Below, piece after piece: positions 45,901 to 56,524 of a stretch of 64,000 bases of DNA (position 1 is the first letter of the stretch; each line of letters opens with the position of its first letter). Under the pieces are notes generated by a model. The model saw nothing but the letters and a program-made list of their open reading frames with translations, was not told where the DNA came from and ran no database searches. Location of the stretch: the NCBI GenBank assembly GCA_948144175.1, contig CANXME010002307.1:2377001-2441000 (forward strand), written 5' to 3'. Made by a program: the position numbers and the translations under genes. This DNA is from Closterium sp. NIES-65. Lineage: Eukaryota; Streptophyta; Zygnematophyceae; Desmidiales; Closteriaceae.

Positions 45901-47157
45901 GGCCACTAGCATGGCGCCCGTGCTGCATGCGTGGGTGCGCCGGTGGGTGGGTCGATGCGTACACGCGTGGGTCGGTGGGAAGGGAAGAGTGGAGGGATAG
46001 AGGGATGGAGGGGAGAGTGAGTTGAAGCAGGGGAACAGCGGGAGTGGGAGAGGTGACAAATGCAGTGAATGTGGCCTGGCCTCTCTTATGCCGGGACCTT
46101 TCAGCTCTGAGCGTTGCTCCAACACAGGACCCTCAACGCACACCGCAGTGATGCGGCGCCTCGTGGCTGGAGGCCCTTCATACCCTCTCTGCCCTCACGC
46201 GCTGCTATGCCTATAGTTACGTGCTTCGAGAGCAAGAGGAACAGAGAGGGGGGCGGAGAGGAAAGGGGAGGAGGGGTGAGGAAGAAGGAAGGAGGGGGGA
46301 GGAGGAGCGAGGGGGAGGAAGGGGGGCTTACGCGGAGGCAGGAGAGTCTTGGGACGAGTGAGGGCATGCGGCAGGCTTGGGAGGTTCAACCTGGAAGGGG
46401 GATGGGGAAGCACGCAGAGGAGCTGAGAGGCGTGCGGGGGAGGCATGGCGCAGCAGCTGCATGGCCCGCCCACGTGTTGTAGCATAGCCGGCGGGTGGGG
46501 GTACTGGGGGAAAGGACGAGCGGAACAGAGGCGCAGGCGTGAAAGGCGTGGGGGAGGGAACATATGCCGCACATGCATCGCATTGGATTAAAGGCACTGT
46601 GCCGCCACGGGGGCAGGGGAGCGCAGTGGCGGAAGGGAAGTGGAGTGCGGGGAGGTGGCGGGGTCGCAACAAGCGCGAGGCAGTTGGGGATGCGCGCGCG
46701 AACTCACACCAACAGCGGCGTCCGGTCCCCCAATTCCCTGCGTCCCTTGTTCCGCAAGCCACGCATTCACCGCCGCTACACCCCCAGCATCCTCCCCTGC
46801 CGCCCCTTCCCCAATCTCCCCAAGGCGGGGGAGAGCTGCCCCCTCAATCACGGGGGGCGCGCGGTCGAAGGAGAAGAGCGGGGACGGCATGATGCCCAGC
46901 TCGCCCACATCCACGTCGCGCCACCGCACCCCGCCCGGCGCGGCGCTGGCGGGCACGAGGAGAGGCGCGCAGACGAGGGACGCGCAGAAGAGTAAGCGAA
47001 GGGCTGCGGGGAAGCGGAACGGGGAAGGCACGGGGAGGGAAACTGAAGGAGGGATACAACGGGTATGGCATTGCGGAGTGGGAAGAACTCTCCGCCAAAG
47101 TAGGCACGTGGCTTCCCCGTCGTGTTGCAGAACGAAAATTTCTCGTGGTAGGCGCAA
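42939..47157 (-). CDS. SET-domain protein of the Rubisco LSMT/SETD3-SETD6 class
   Basis: Six exons by eye: 47157-46710, 46210-46144, 45922-45607, 45271-44675, 44472-43923 and 43564-42939. Introns are GT-AG, all junctions are in phase, and the total is 868 codons. The N-terminus is Ala/Leu-rich (ALRLLFCASLVCAPLLVPASAA), a transit or signal peptide candidate; the start is uncertain. SET parts: VGIAAREGREGMKGL, GAMLVARQPIAA, WAAFIGSLPRYAPLPALF, SHFFWALSLVLSRAL, FIHSHEPNAKLEW, IPANTRLSLNLGALSNDVLWALHG. A Rubis-subs-bind-like C-terminus has VCTAQVMRTLGQREMVVRFRLGKKLLLQRL. Relatives methylate protein lysines or histidines. The usual NHS motif reads IHS here, and an Ala/Gly-rich loop (about 44900-45060) is inserted before it. 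Substrate unknown; plastid location is inference. Confidence 0.78.
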
Positions 47158-47811
47158 GGAGTGGTAAAGTATCGAGCTATTAATTATTATTCAGGCCCGA
47201 TCTTGCGACGTGCAGTGGGCGCGGCAAAGCGGTGCGGCACCAGCACCACATACGTACTGGTGCTGGCGAGCGCGGCATTCGCAAGGCAGCGTGCGTGCGG
47301 GATAGGAGTCATGGCGACAAGCATGCGGCGAGAGCAGAGACACGAGCTACAATGGCGGAGAGCTGATGAGCAGTACAGTAGGAACAACAAAAGCGGGACG
47401 TTCATCACTGAGGGTGGCCAGTAAAAACAACAGCAATAGAGCCAATGGCGTGCGGTACTTTTCAACATCCGCCTTTGGCACTGTTTTCCCCCTGGTGCCA
47501 TGCCACCCCCCCTGGTGCCATGCCACCCCCCCTGGTGCCACCCCCCCGTGTGCACCCAACCAATCAAACGGGGTAAGCGAAACTCACGCGCGCTCGCCAT
47601 GGCGGTTTGCGCGTTCGCGAATGTGTGCACGGAAGGAAGCTTGTTGGTCGCAAGAAAATCCTCAGCACAAGAGGATGCGTCACAGGTAAAATCCTTTCTG
47701 GAAAGCTTGTCTGCTTAATCAATTGTTTGAACATCTGATAGAGAAGTCATCTATTTATGTTAACAGTTTATACTAGAGCGCTGGAAAGCTACAGGCTGTA
47801 AAGAACTTCAA
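47158..47811. other. Intergenic region between SET and CPBP genes
   Basis: No gene seen. It holds 2.5 copies of a 20-bp repeat (CCTGGTGCCATGCCACCCCC, 47491-47540). Both neighbours are on the minus strand, so it combines the 5' side of the SET gene and the 3' side of the CPBP gene. Confidence 0.55.
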
Positions 47812-49631
47812 CTAAAATAGCAATTCTAGAAATACAAATCCATTCCACAAGCTGTGAAGCAAGATGGAGGCTAACAAGTTCCTAGAGCGAACAAAGACAA
47901 CCCCAATAACGAGACCAAGGAAGAAAAGTGGGAGCATGCGTTGCAGCGAGAAGTGCGCGAGTGCAAACACCATTGCACTGACCACCACTGAGGCCCAGAG
48001 GGGGAAGTACCGTGTGAGGGAGGGTAGGAGAAACCCCCTAAACACAACCTCTTCCCACACAGGCGCGCAGACAGCCACAGCAATGGCATAGAGCAGCGTG
48101 GCAATGGGGTCATGCGAGTGGATGGACTGCTCCAAGTGCGTGGTGGCCTGGAACTTGAGGGGCAGCGGCAGCAGCTGCAGGTTGAGCTTGGAGAGAAGCT
48201 GCACGAAGGGGAAGAAAGAGCAGGCGAGCAGCGCCTGCAGGTACCAGCGCCCTGACAGGTGCACGGGGAACCAGTGCGGCGGGAGGGGCTGGAAGCGCGT
48301 AAGGCAGCGGTTGAGAATGGCGATGCCAACGGTCATCTCTGCCAGGTCAGTGAGCAGGCTGTAGAGCGCGTGCGCTCGCAGCGACATGGCTGCTCGCCGC
48401 AGCCCCAGCGCCTGTGCCAGCAGCGGCACTAGCCACGAGCCGATGAGCCAGAACGCCAGGAACCAGAGGAACATGACCTGGAGTGGCGAGTGGGGGGAAA
48501 ACGAGGGGGGAAAACGCAAGAGTGTGTGGGAGGAGGCTGCACAAAATGATGGGAAACACCCACTGACATGTTGGAATGCATGGAAGCTGGAAAAAGAAGA
48601 AGCAAAACGGTGGCTTTGTTGACCCTTTTCCTTTCCAAGTTAGTTCAGTCGTGTGTTCCATCGCTCTCTCCCACCCACCCCCAAGCTCATGCTCTGCCAT
48701 GGCTGCAACTGCTTTGGAAGAAGGGAGGGGGAGTCACCTGGAAGATGGTGTCTCCCTGCCATGGCACGCTCCAGATGCGCTCCTCTGCTGCCGGCCCAAA
48801 CACCAGCCTGCCCCATTGGCTGCGCATCCGCGACAGTTGCACGCCCAGCCGTGCCCACCGACCAACCAGCCAGTGCCAGCTGGCGGGCAGGTCGTGCAGT
48901 GCATTGTCCACGTGCGCGTTCTCCTCACTCTCATCCCCATCCCGCGCCCGTTCCCCTTGTCCCGTTTCTTTTTCCGATCCGGAACCTGAATCCGCTGCTC
49001 CTGACGCCTTCCTATGCGCGCCCTCCCCCCGCCACGCCTGTTCCCCCTGCACCTGCGCGCCCCCTTGCCCTTGGTCCCCCTGCCCTTCCCCCTGCAGCTC
49101 TCTGTCGCACCAGCCCTCGTTCCGAGCGCCCCTGGGCACATGTCGCGCCTGTTGAGAGCGAGGGGGGTGGAAGTGGAAGCACGGAGGCGGGGAAGGAAAC
49201 GAGGGTGCGTGAACACAGCGACGACGATGGATCGCAAGGAATACGCGGAAGGCGTATGGGGGCGAGATGGCGAGAAGGAGTGGGAGGGCGGGAGGTTGGG
49301 GCAAATAAGCGAAGTTTGGAACAAAACGCATCTTCGACACTGCTGGCCGCCAAGCGCTACCAGGTCTCAGCATATCAATTCCCGCGCGCAGGCATCGCCG
49401 CTGTGCCCATGCGTTAGAAGGGGCGCGGGGAGATCGGGGAGGGGAAAGGGAGGGGGCGGCGTGCCTGGGAGAAGCGCGAGGACGGCAGCGGGAGACCCGC
49501 GCACGACACGCAGCTGCGCGCCCCACACACGCGGCACGCCCCGCCAGATGCCCGCCCCCCCACCACGCCTTTCCGCAGGCCGTCCCTTCCCCGCCTCCCG
49601 CCACATCCCCCGCTTTCCCCATCCCATCCAT
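47812..49631 (-). CDS. CPBP (CAAX/ABI-type) intramembrane metalloprotease
   Basis: Two exons: 49631 (or 49331) to 48738, and 48477-47812, with a GT-AG intron and in-phase junction; 519 residues from the upper ATG. The second exon is a multi-pass membrane protein with the three CPBP motifs: EEVVFR in CAPVWEEVVFRGFLLP, FALAH in SAMVFALAHFSLQRM, and HSLWN in ILLHSLWNGFVFLEL. Residues E, E, R, H and H/N are the metal-binding and catalytic set of this glutamic-type family. The first exon ends IWSVPWQGDTIFQ, as in plant plastid members, and begins with a Ser/Arg/Pro-rich, transit-like region. An internal ATG at 49331 (MRFVPNFAYLPQPP) is an alternative start. Plastid envelope or thylakoid location is inferred. 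Confidence 0.82.
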
Positions 49632-50989
49632 TCGAAGACGACAAATGCGCCGCAGGATTTAGCGACGGGCGGGGCTTGGCGGTCAGTGGGCGGGGGGACA
49701 CAGAGGTGCGCGGCCGCGCACGGCAAGGCGAGGGGCGGGCGCGCGGGCGCAAGCCGATGCCGTCTGCGGTGTGCGGAGAGGAGGGGGGAGATAGGAACAG
49801 GGGAACGGGAAGCGGCCAGAGTGAAGCGAGGACCAGGCGAGCGCGGGCGAATATGGATCGGCGTGGTGAGATTCGATCGTGGAGGTTACGTACGCGATGA
49901 TCGGATCCGACGATCGACGAGACACGAGAGACGACGGCGGGAGAATCGTTGCGGGCAAGACACCAAGGCAGAGGTAGCGGAGACACTGACTGGCGAAGGA
50001 AAGGTACCGAGGAAGGAGCGTTGAGCAAGGGATGGGCGAATGTTGAGGAGAGCGTGCGAGGGTCGGCGATCCGATCGACTCACCTGATCCTAAACCGGGG
50101 ATGGCGATAGAGCGGGCATCCGGCAATCCCGCATACGACGCCATGCGACGAAAGTCTGGTGATCCAACGGACCAGCGAAATGTGCGTGCGTGGAGATTAG
50201 TGCGGGGCTAACATAAACGCGCTCCTCTATCGAGCAAAAGCAGGAGAAGTCGGACAAACCTCCAGAGTGAGATTTGAATTACAGCGAGCCACAAGGTATA
50301 ATTCCTTGGAAGGTATGTGGCACAGATTTCTTAGACGGCCAGCTCGTGGACGACTGTGAGTAGGGTTGACCGTGAGACGCGAGTGCGACGATGGATGTGG
50401 AGCAATATCGCAGCAAGGGGGAGGAGAGGAGGTCGGGGAAGGAGGGGTGTGGTGCGGGGAGAAGAAGAATAGACACCTCGCATGAAACGATTTTTGCTAA
50501 AAAAGGGCTCGTACATTCCAAACACGTATTGCTCCACTCCATAACGGGTACAGGAGTGTCGACTCTCGTAGATTTGGTTCAGGAACGATCGACGGTCTCG
50601 AAACAGAAAATCTTCCTGGGAGTGAATGCGCGAATATCCATCTTGTAGAGTGCTTGCTACACGATGTCATTCCTTATCATCTCATCCACTCCAATATGCT
50701 GAGAAAGCCATCTAGACCTTGGCATTATTTGCCTAAATTTTTTTGACTGCGAGTCCTGAAAGCATTGCGTCGTCAGGGTTGAGAAGAAGGCTGGGAATAT
50801 TTGCGTAAATAATTCCCCTCCCCTGTTTTTGGAAGAGGGCTGGGAATGTGTCCAGGCTGAAACTAGGGAAAAGCCGTTTCAAGCTCCGCGTTACACGCTC
50901 TGCTACCGTAGCGCTAGCAAGCTACCCTTGTAATCCCCGTCACCCGTGAAGCAGGGCTCGCTGCCAGTCGACGGTCCAGCGCGCATCAC
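49632..50989. other. Divergent promoter region between CPBP and SOSS-B-like genes
   Basis: The CPBP gene (-) and the SOSS-B-like gene (+) diverge from here. GC-rich near 49.7 kb, lower GC near 50.7 kb. No gene, domain or clear promoter box seen. Confidence 0.5.
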
Positions 50990-53900
50990 ATGCATCCGCC
51001 CGTCGCACAACAGCACGGCTCGGCTCACCCGCACCAACACGCGCAGCAGTATTCGCCGGCGCAGCAGCAGCACTATGTGAAGATCTGCGAGCTGCGGCCC
51101 GCGCCAGGCAATGTGGTGAACACCGTCTTCATCCTCCTCGAGAAATGTGAGCCCGCCTGCGCGCGCGTCATTGTGCGCCGACCTGTGTAGCGCAGTGCCT
51201 TGGCATCGGCCTCGGAGTCGCCTCCCCTCAAACGTTGCCTCTCCCACGCTCTTCCCCTTCGCCTCTCTCGGTTTACCTGCACTCGCTCCCCCAGTGCTCC
51301 CCTCCCTTCAAGCACCCCCCGTGTGAGCCGGTCCTTCCGTCGTCGTTGCTATGTACACTGCGTCGCTGAACATGGTCGTATCTGCTGCTCTGTCCGCATT
51401 CTCGTTCCGCCGGTCTGATGGAATCGTGCTTCCCGCATGCCGTGTGCTGCGTCTCAATACGCAATGCCACACGCCATGCAACAGGGCCGGCGGCGCGGGT
51501 GAGCGAGGGAGGGGCGGTGGTTTGCACGGCGCTGGTGGCGGATGGCACGGCGGCGGTGCACATGCAGCTGTGGGGCGCGGAGGTGGACGCGCTGCAGCCG
51601 GGGGACATTGTGCGCCTCACCAGCGGGTCAGCTCGCCCTGCCCCGCTGCGCCACTCTGGCATGCTGCTTGCCTCGCATGTCTGCCCCGTTTCCAGAGTGC
51701 CAGAGTGCAAGAGTGCAAGAGTGCAAGAGTGCAAGAGTGCCAGAGTGCCAGAGTGCAAGAGTGCAAGAGTGCAAGAGTGCCAGAGTGCCAGAGTGCCAGA
51801 GTGCAAGAGTGCAAGAGTGCAAGAGTGCAAGAGTGCAAGAGTGCCAGAGTGCCAGAGTGCCAGAGTGCAAGAGTGCAAGAGTGCAAGAGTGCCAGAGTGC
51901 AAGAGTGCCAGAGTGCAAGAGTGCCAGAGTGCCAGAGTGCAAGAGTGCAAGAGTGCCAGAGTGCAAGAGTGCCAGAGTGCCAGAGTGCAAGAGTGCCAGA
52001 GTGCCAGAGTGCAAGAGTGCCAGAGTGCCAGAGTGCAAGAGTGCAAGAGTGCCAGAGTGCAAGAGTGCAAGAGTGGAAGAGTGCAAGAGTGCCAGAGTGC
52101 CAGAGTGCAAGAGTGCAAGAGTGCCAGAGTGCCAGAGTGCAAGAGTGCCAGAGTGCCAGAGTGCAAGAGTGCCAGAGTGCCAGAGTGCAAGAGTGCAAGA
52201 GTGCCAGAGTGCCAGAGTGCAAGAGTGCAAGAGTGCCAGAGTGCAAGAGTGCCAGAGTGCCAGATTTATTGCATGTCATGCTGCCTGCTTGCTGGTGCTG
52301 TGCGGGTGGGGGTGTCTCCCTGATCACGATGGCGGTGCAAGTGAGGGAGAGAGCGGGGGAGGGACGGCATGTTGGGTGGGTGCGGAATAGGCTGGCCGTT
52401 GCTGCGGTGGATGCCTATCCTGCAAGGGGATGAAGGGGTCATGAATGCGATTCTTTAAGGACGGTGTTCTTCCTGTGTGTCCACTGCCTGTCCCCCTCAC
52501 GTCAACCATAGCCTCTCTCCATCTGGTACCATCCCCCATTCCCCACACCCACCATTCCCCACACCCACCATGCACCACAGCCACCATTCCCCACACCCAC
52601 CATGCACCACACCCACCATGCACCACACCCACCATGCACCACACCCACCATTCCCCACACCCACCATGCACCACACCCACCATGCACCACACCCACCATG
52701 CACCACACCCACCATGCACCACACCCACCATGCACCACACCCACCATGCACCACACCCACCATGCACCACACCCACCATGCACCACACCCACCATGCACC
52801 ACACCCACCATGCACCACACCCACCATGCACCACACCCACCATGCACCACACCCACCATGCACCACACCCTCCATCCCCTACATCCCCATTGCTTCTCCA
52901 CTAAATCCACTCTACCCCTCTTCCCCCGTCCTCCTTTCCCCGTCTCGCTCGCCCCTCCCCCCTCCCACTCCCCCTTGCTCTTTTGCCCCGTTGCTCCCCG
53001 CTGCGCGTGCGCTGGCCCCGGTGGGCAGCATCTTCTCGTTCCACAAGTCGAACCTGGTGCTGCGCGCGGGCAAGAAGGGCGCTCTCGAGAAGATCGGCGA
53101 GTGCGTTGCGCCATGCTCACACCACGGGGGAGCGTGCATGGCAGGGGGGAGAGAGGGCGGGTGGGAAGGGGTAGATAGGGGGAGAGAGGGAGGGAGGGAG
53201 GGTGGATGGGGCAGAGAAGAGAGAGTGGGACAGAGGTGAGGGAGAGGCGGAGGGGTGAGGGAGAGGTGGAGGGGTGAGGGAGAGGTGGAGGGGTGAGGGA
53301 GAGGTGGAGGGGTGAGGGAGAGGGGGAGGGGTGAGGGAGAGGTGGAGGGGTGAGGGAGAGGTGGAGGGGTGAGGGAGAGGGGGAGGGGTGAGGGAGAAGG
53401 GGAGAGCCACTGGGGACGAAGCAGAGAAGGGTCCTTGGAAGCTTTTGTGTGTGACAGCGCATGCTGCATGCCATGCACGTCTTGCATCCCTGCCAGCACT
53501 GCACCTACTCTCCCCTCTCTCATCCCCATCCCCTCCCCTTGAACGCCCATCCACACCAACCGCTTCTCCCCTGGGCGAACATGTGTCTGCCACGCACGCG
53601 GCAGGTTCACAATGCTGTTCGTGGAGGCGCCCAACATGAGTCGCCTGCAGTGGGCGCCTGACCCCGCCAACCCCAAGCACTGGGTCTGTCACTGCACCCG
53701 CTGCCCATCCTCCCCCGCCGCCGCTTGCGTTGCCTGTAGGCTGGCACTGCATGCACACACCCCTGCACGCGTGTGTGTGCACATGCTGATCGCTGCCGTG
53801 CAAGGGTGCGGCATGGGCACGTGTGAGGTGGTCCTTGCTTGTGCTGCCACCATGCTGCACTCCCCACCCGCTCTTGAGTCCGGTCGGGTGGTGTCACTGC

Positions 53901-54134
53901 TCGCCCTGCACACCATGCTCACAACCGTTATCCATGATGGTCACTCATGGTCACTCATGGTCACTCGTGGTCACTCGTGGTCACTCATGGTCACTCGTGG
54001 TCATACGTGGTCATACGTGGTCATACGTGGTCATACGTGGTCATACGTGGTCATACGTGGTCATACGTGGTCACCCATGGTTGTGCGTAAACTGCAATTG
54101 ACCCATATGCCTGCTCAGGGCCTGCTCTGCCACC

Positions 54135-54216
<82 letters not shown>

Positions 54217-54364
54217 TCCCTCCCTCCCTCCCTCCCTCACTCACTCACTCTCTCGTGCTCTCCCCACCAACACGTCTCCCTCCATCTCCTCTCACGGCTG
54301 GCCCGACCTGCAGGTGCCCAGGGGGGGAATGCCTGCAGGCGGCATGGCACCACATGGCAGGTAG
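50990..54364 (+). CDS. SOSS-B/hSSB-like single-stranded DNA-binding OB-fold protein
   Basis: Five exons by eye: 50990-51146, 51485-51626, 53029-53100, 53605-53683 and 54314-54364. Phases match at all junctions; 167 codons with stop. After a Gln/His-rich N-terminus, the OB fold reads YVKICELRPAPGNVVNTVFILLEK, VVCTALVADGTAAVHMQLWG, LQPGDIVRLTSG, IFSFHKSNLVLRAGKKG, LEKIGEFTMLFVEAPNMS. These match the strands of human SOSS-B1/B2 (NABP2/NABP1), which bind ssDNA in double-strand break repair. The length (166) is near the 200 of the family. The last exon (VPRGGMPAGGMAPHGR) is short and Gly/Pro-rich, and its donor (TGG/GTCTGT) is weak, so the C-terminus is least certain. Introns 2-4 are packed with tandem repeats. 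Confidence 0.82.
51692..52264 (+). repeat. 8-bp minisatellite in intron 2 of the SOSS-B-like gene
   Basis: About 71 units of GAGTGCAA or GAGTGCCA, irregularly interleaved, with one GAGTGGAA. All six frames stay open (ARVQECKS-type or LALLHSCT-type products), which produces long false ORFs. Confidence 0.95.
52530..52875 (+). repeat. 16-bp minisatellite in intron 2 of the SOSS-B-like gene
   Basis: About 21 units of CACCATGCACCACACC, with CACCATTCCCCACACC variants at the left end. The long His/Pro/Thr frames here are not genes. Confidence 0.95.
53219..53400 (+). repeat. 19-bp purine-rich minisatellite in intron 3
   Basis: About nine units of GTGAGGGAGAGGTGGAGGG, all purine except one or two T. 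Confidence 0.92.
53936..54078 (+). repeat. 10-bp minisatellite in intron 4
   Basis: TCACTCATGG, TCACTCGTGG and TCATACGTGG units in succession, about 14 copies, changing type along the array. Confidence 0.92.
54139..54250 (+). repeat. (CT)n microsatellite and CCCT run in intron 4
   Basis: About 35 CT dinucleotides followed by TCCC and CACT repeats, about 60 bp before the last acceptor. It forms a very long pyrimidine tract. Confidence 0.9.
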
Positions 54365-54603
54365 CGTTGCTACCACGCCCACCTGAGAATCTGGACTCAT
54401 GCGGGAATAAGCAGCTTCTTCATCCTGCCGTTGCTGCTGAGGTTTCTGCAGTGCAGCCTGCCACACCTTGGCCACCCTCCCCCTCCTTCACTAACCCCAA
54501 ACCAACTCCCTGCCCTGCAACATACGGTACAAGTAGGACCTTCACATGTATATAGTGGGCAAGAGCAGCATTTCAAAGAGAGTGCCACGTGCTGACTGCC
54601 TCT

Positions 54604-55251
54604 TGTTGGGCTGAGAAAAGCCTTTAGGATCTTCGCAAGGCTCAACTTAGAGTAAGAATGTTGTAGTTGCGGAAGCGTTTTAATGATAAGTATTGAACCA
54701 CCTTGCGCTAGTATGTGAGGGCAAGATCGATTAATTAAAACAAGGAAATACAAGGTGTTTATAAGAGTACAAGGAATACGAAGAGATACAGCTAATAACC
54801 GTTTTACTGTTGCTGTTGCGGTTCGATACAGTGACGACTTGGGAAACTGCTCAATAACGAGTCAGTTGTTTGTCCTTGCTGTCGCGCTGTATTTGTCAGG
54901 TCAAAAGTCGCTGACCTTTGACTTTCGCGTAACCTCCAGCAGTTGTTACTTTCCTTCTTCAACCTCCGATGGTTGACTCGCCGATCCTTCGTTGTGTTTC
55001 GAACTTATGCTTTCCGAGTTTCTTGGTCAAGTAATCAGCTGCCATCTCGAACGTGGGGCAGTAGGACAGCTCGAGTCTCCCCTTCTCGATTTCGTCCTTC
55101 ACGAAGAAATATCGTAGTGCGATGTGCTTCGTCCTGTTCGCAAATCCGCTCTTGTTTGCTATGCGGATCGCTGACTGATTGTCGCAAAACAGGGAGAAGC
55201 TGAGTAACTGGGCCAGCTTCGCCTCTTCCAGCAGTTCGCGAAGGTACAGTC
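54604..55251 (-). mobile_element. Copia element E, 3' part (LTR and RNase H end)
   Basis: Reverse-orientation relative of D. RNase H end (RELLEEAKLAQLLSFSLFCDNQSAIRIANKSGFANRTKHIALRYFF) lies at 55251-55000. A diverged LTR related to D's runs to its CA end at 54604. D interrupts it at 55251/55252. The RT of E, or of a sister copy, is at 63069-64000. Old and broken (several breaks). Confidence 0.82.
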
Positions 55252-55687
55252 TGTTGGAAACAATAAGTCTTAAAGGCGCTTCTGTCGTGTCAAAACCCAA
55301 GACACTAGCGAAGCAGTCCGAATCGAAACATCGAGTCAAACCTCGGAGGTTAGGGTAACCGCCTGGAGGTTACGGGAAAGTCAAAGGTCAGCGACCTTTG
55401 ACTCGACAATTACAGTGCGACAGTTAAGGACACACAACTGACTCGTTACAGAGCAGTTGCCCGAGTCGCACTGTATCGAATCGCAACAGCAATGCAGTTA
55501 TCTATCTATTCATATTCCCTGTACTCTTGTATAAAATCTTGTATTTGCTTGTTTAATTCAATCTACTTTGCTCTCACACACTAGTGCAAGGTCGGTTCAC
55601 AAACTTCATTAAACGCTTCCGCTATTTCAAATATCCTACCCAGAGTTATCCTCTGCAAAGATCCTAAAGGGCTTTCTCAGCCCAACA
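55252..55687 (+). repeat. 5' LTR of copia D
   Basis: 436 bp, TGTTGGAAAC...TCAGCCCAACA. A TATAAAATC box lies near 55530. Confidence 0.95.
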
Positions 55688-55739
55688 TGGTATGAGAGCA
55701 AACAGGGGAAACTCTACCTTTTCAAGATCATTACAAGAC

Positions 55740-56510
55740 ATGGCAACAAACAAGGAAAGGAGCTCCCCTAATGGCTCCTCGGGCACTACTCCTACTCCAC
55801 CACCAGCCTCTGGCCTGCAGACAGAGGAAGGCACGGCAGCAAGACCAAGGGGAACGTCAACCGAGACCCCCACGAACCATCCTTCTGACTTCGACCAGAG
55901 CATGATGGAGAAATTCTTCTCCTTCATGTCCTTCTACGAGCAACACCAGCAGTCGGGACCTGCACAGACACACAACAGCAACAACGGAGCAACACCCATG
56001 AGCCTTGACGGGTCGTCATATGCGCGAGGGAATCAACAGCAGCAACCCACCTTTGCCCCGTACGAGCGCGGGTCGATCAGCTTCCTGCCTCAACCTTCAC
56101 CTGCGCAAGACAAACCAATGGACGCTTTACAAGTTCAGTCGCAATTCGCGCATGTCATGAAACTGCAAACATCAAGACCTTTCGACGGAAAGGACTTCTT
56201 CACCTGGTCCTTTGAATTCGAGCTGATGATGGAGGGCGCGCAGATACTCGGCTTCTTCGACGGATCCCTGCGGTATCCAGCAAACGGCACACAGTATGAG
56301 AAGCAGCAGTATACGTATCAATCGATGATGGCGTATACTATTCTACTGAGAAACATCACACCAACTCAGCAGCAGAACATTCGCTCTTACCGGAACTTCG
56401 GCAACTCGGCGGAACTCGCGTACGGCCATCTGAAGAACTTGTATCAAGCAACAGACAGTGTAAACCAGAGCAGGTTAATGGCGCAATTGACAACAGTTGA
56501 AATGAAACCA
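55740..56510 (+). CDS. gag region of copia D
   Basis: Starts at the ATG at 55740 (MATNKERSSPNG). A Gln/Pro/Ser-rich N-terminus precedes a UBN2/Retrotran_gag-type core (FDGKDFFTWSFEFELMMEGAQILGFFDG, YQSMMAYTILLRNITPTQQQNIRS). An earlier in-frame ATG overlaps the primer site and is unlikely to be used. Confidence 0.87.
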
Positions 56511-56524
56511 GGATAAAAGGGATT

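Noticed and set aside
46332-46390. Extra exon of the SET gene (VEPPKPAACPHSSQDSPAS)
   Set aside because: It breaks the phase with the next exon; skipping it joins VG to IAAREGREG exactly in frame and as expected for the family.
51273-52433. Very long overlapping open frames on both strands (Leu/His/Thr/Ser or Ala/Arg/Val/Glu-rich)
   Set aside because: They are produced by an 8-bp repeat without stops in any frame and lie in an intron.
52445-53239. His/Pro/Thr-rich and Gly/Trp/Val-rich long frames
   Set aside because: Products of the 16-bp CACCATGCACCACACC repeat, intronic.
55692-55739. Upstream ATG of D's gag at 55692
   Set aside because: It overlaps the tRNA primer site; the ATG at 55740 starts the family-like gag N-terminus.
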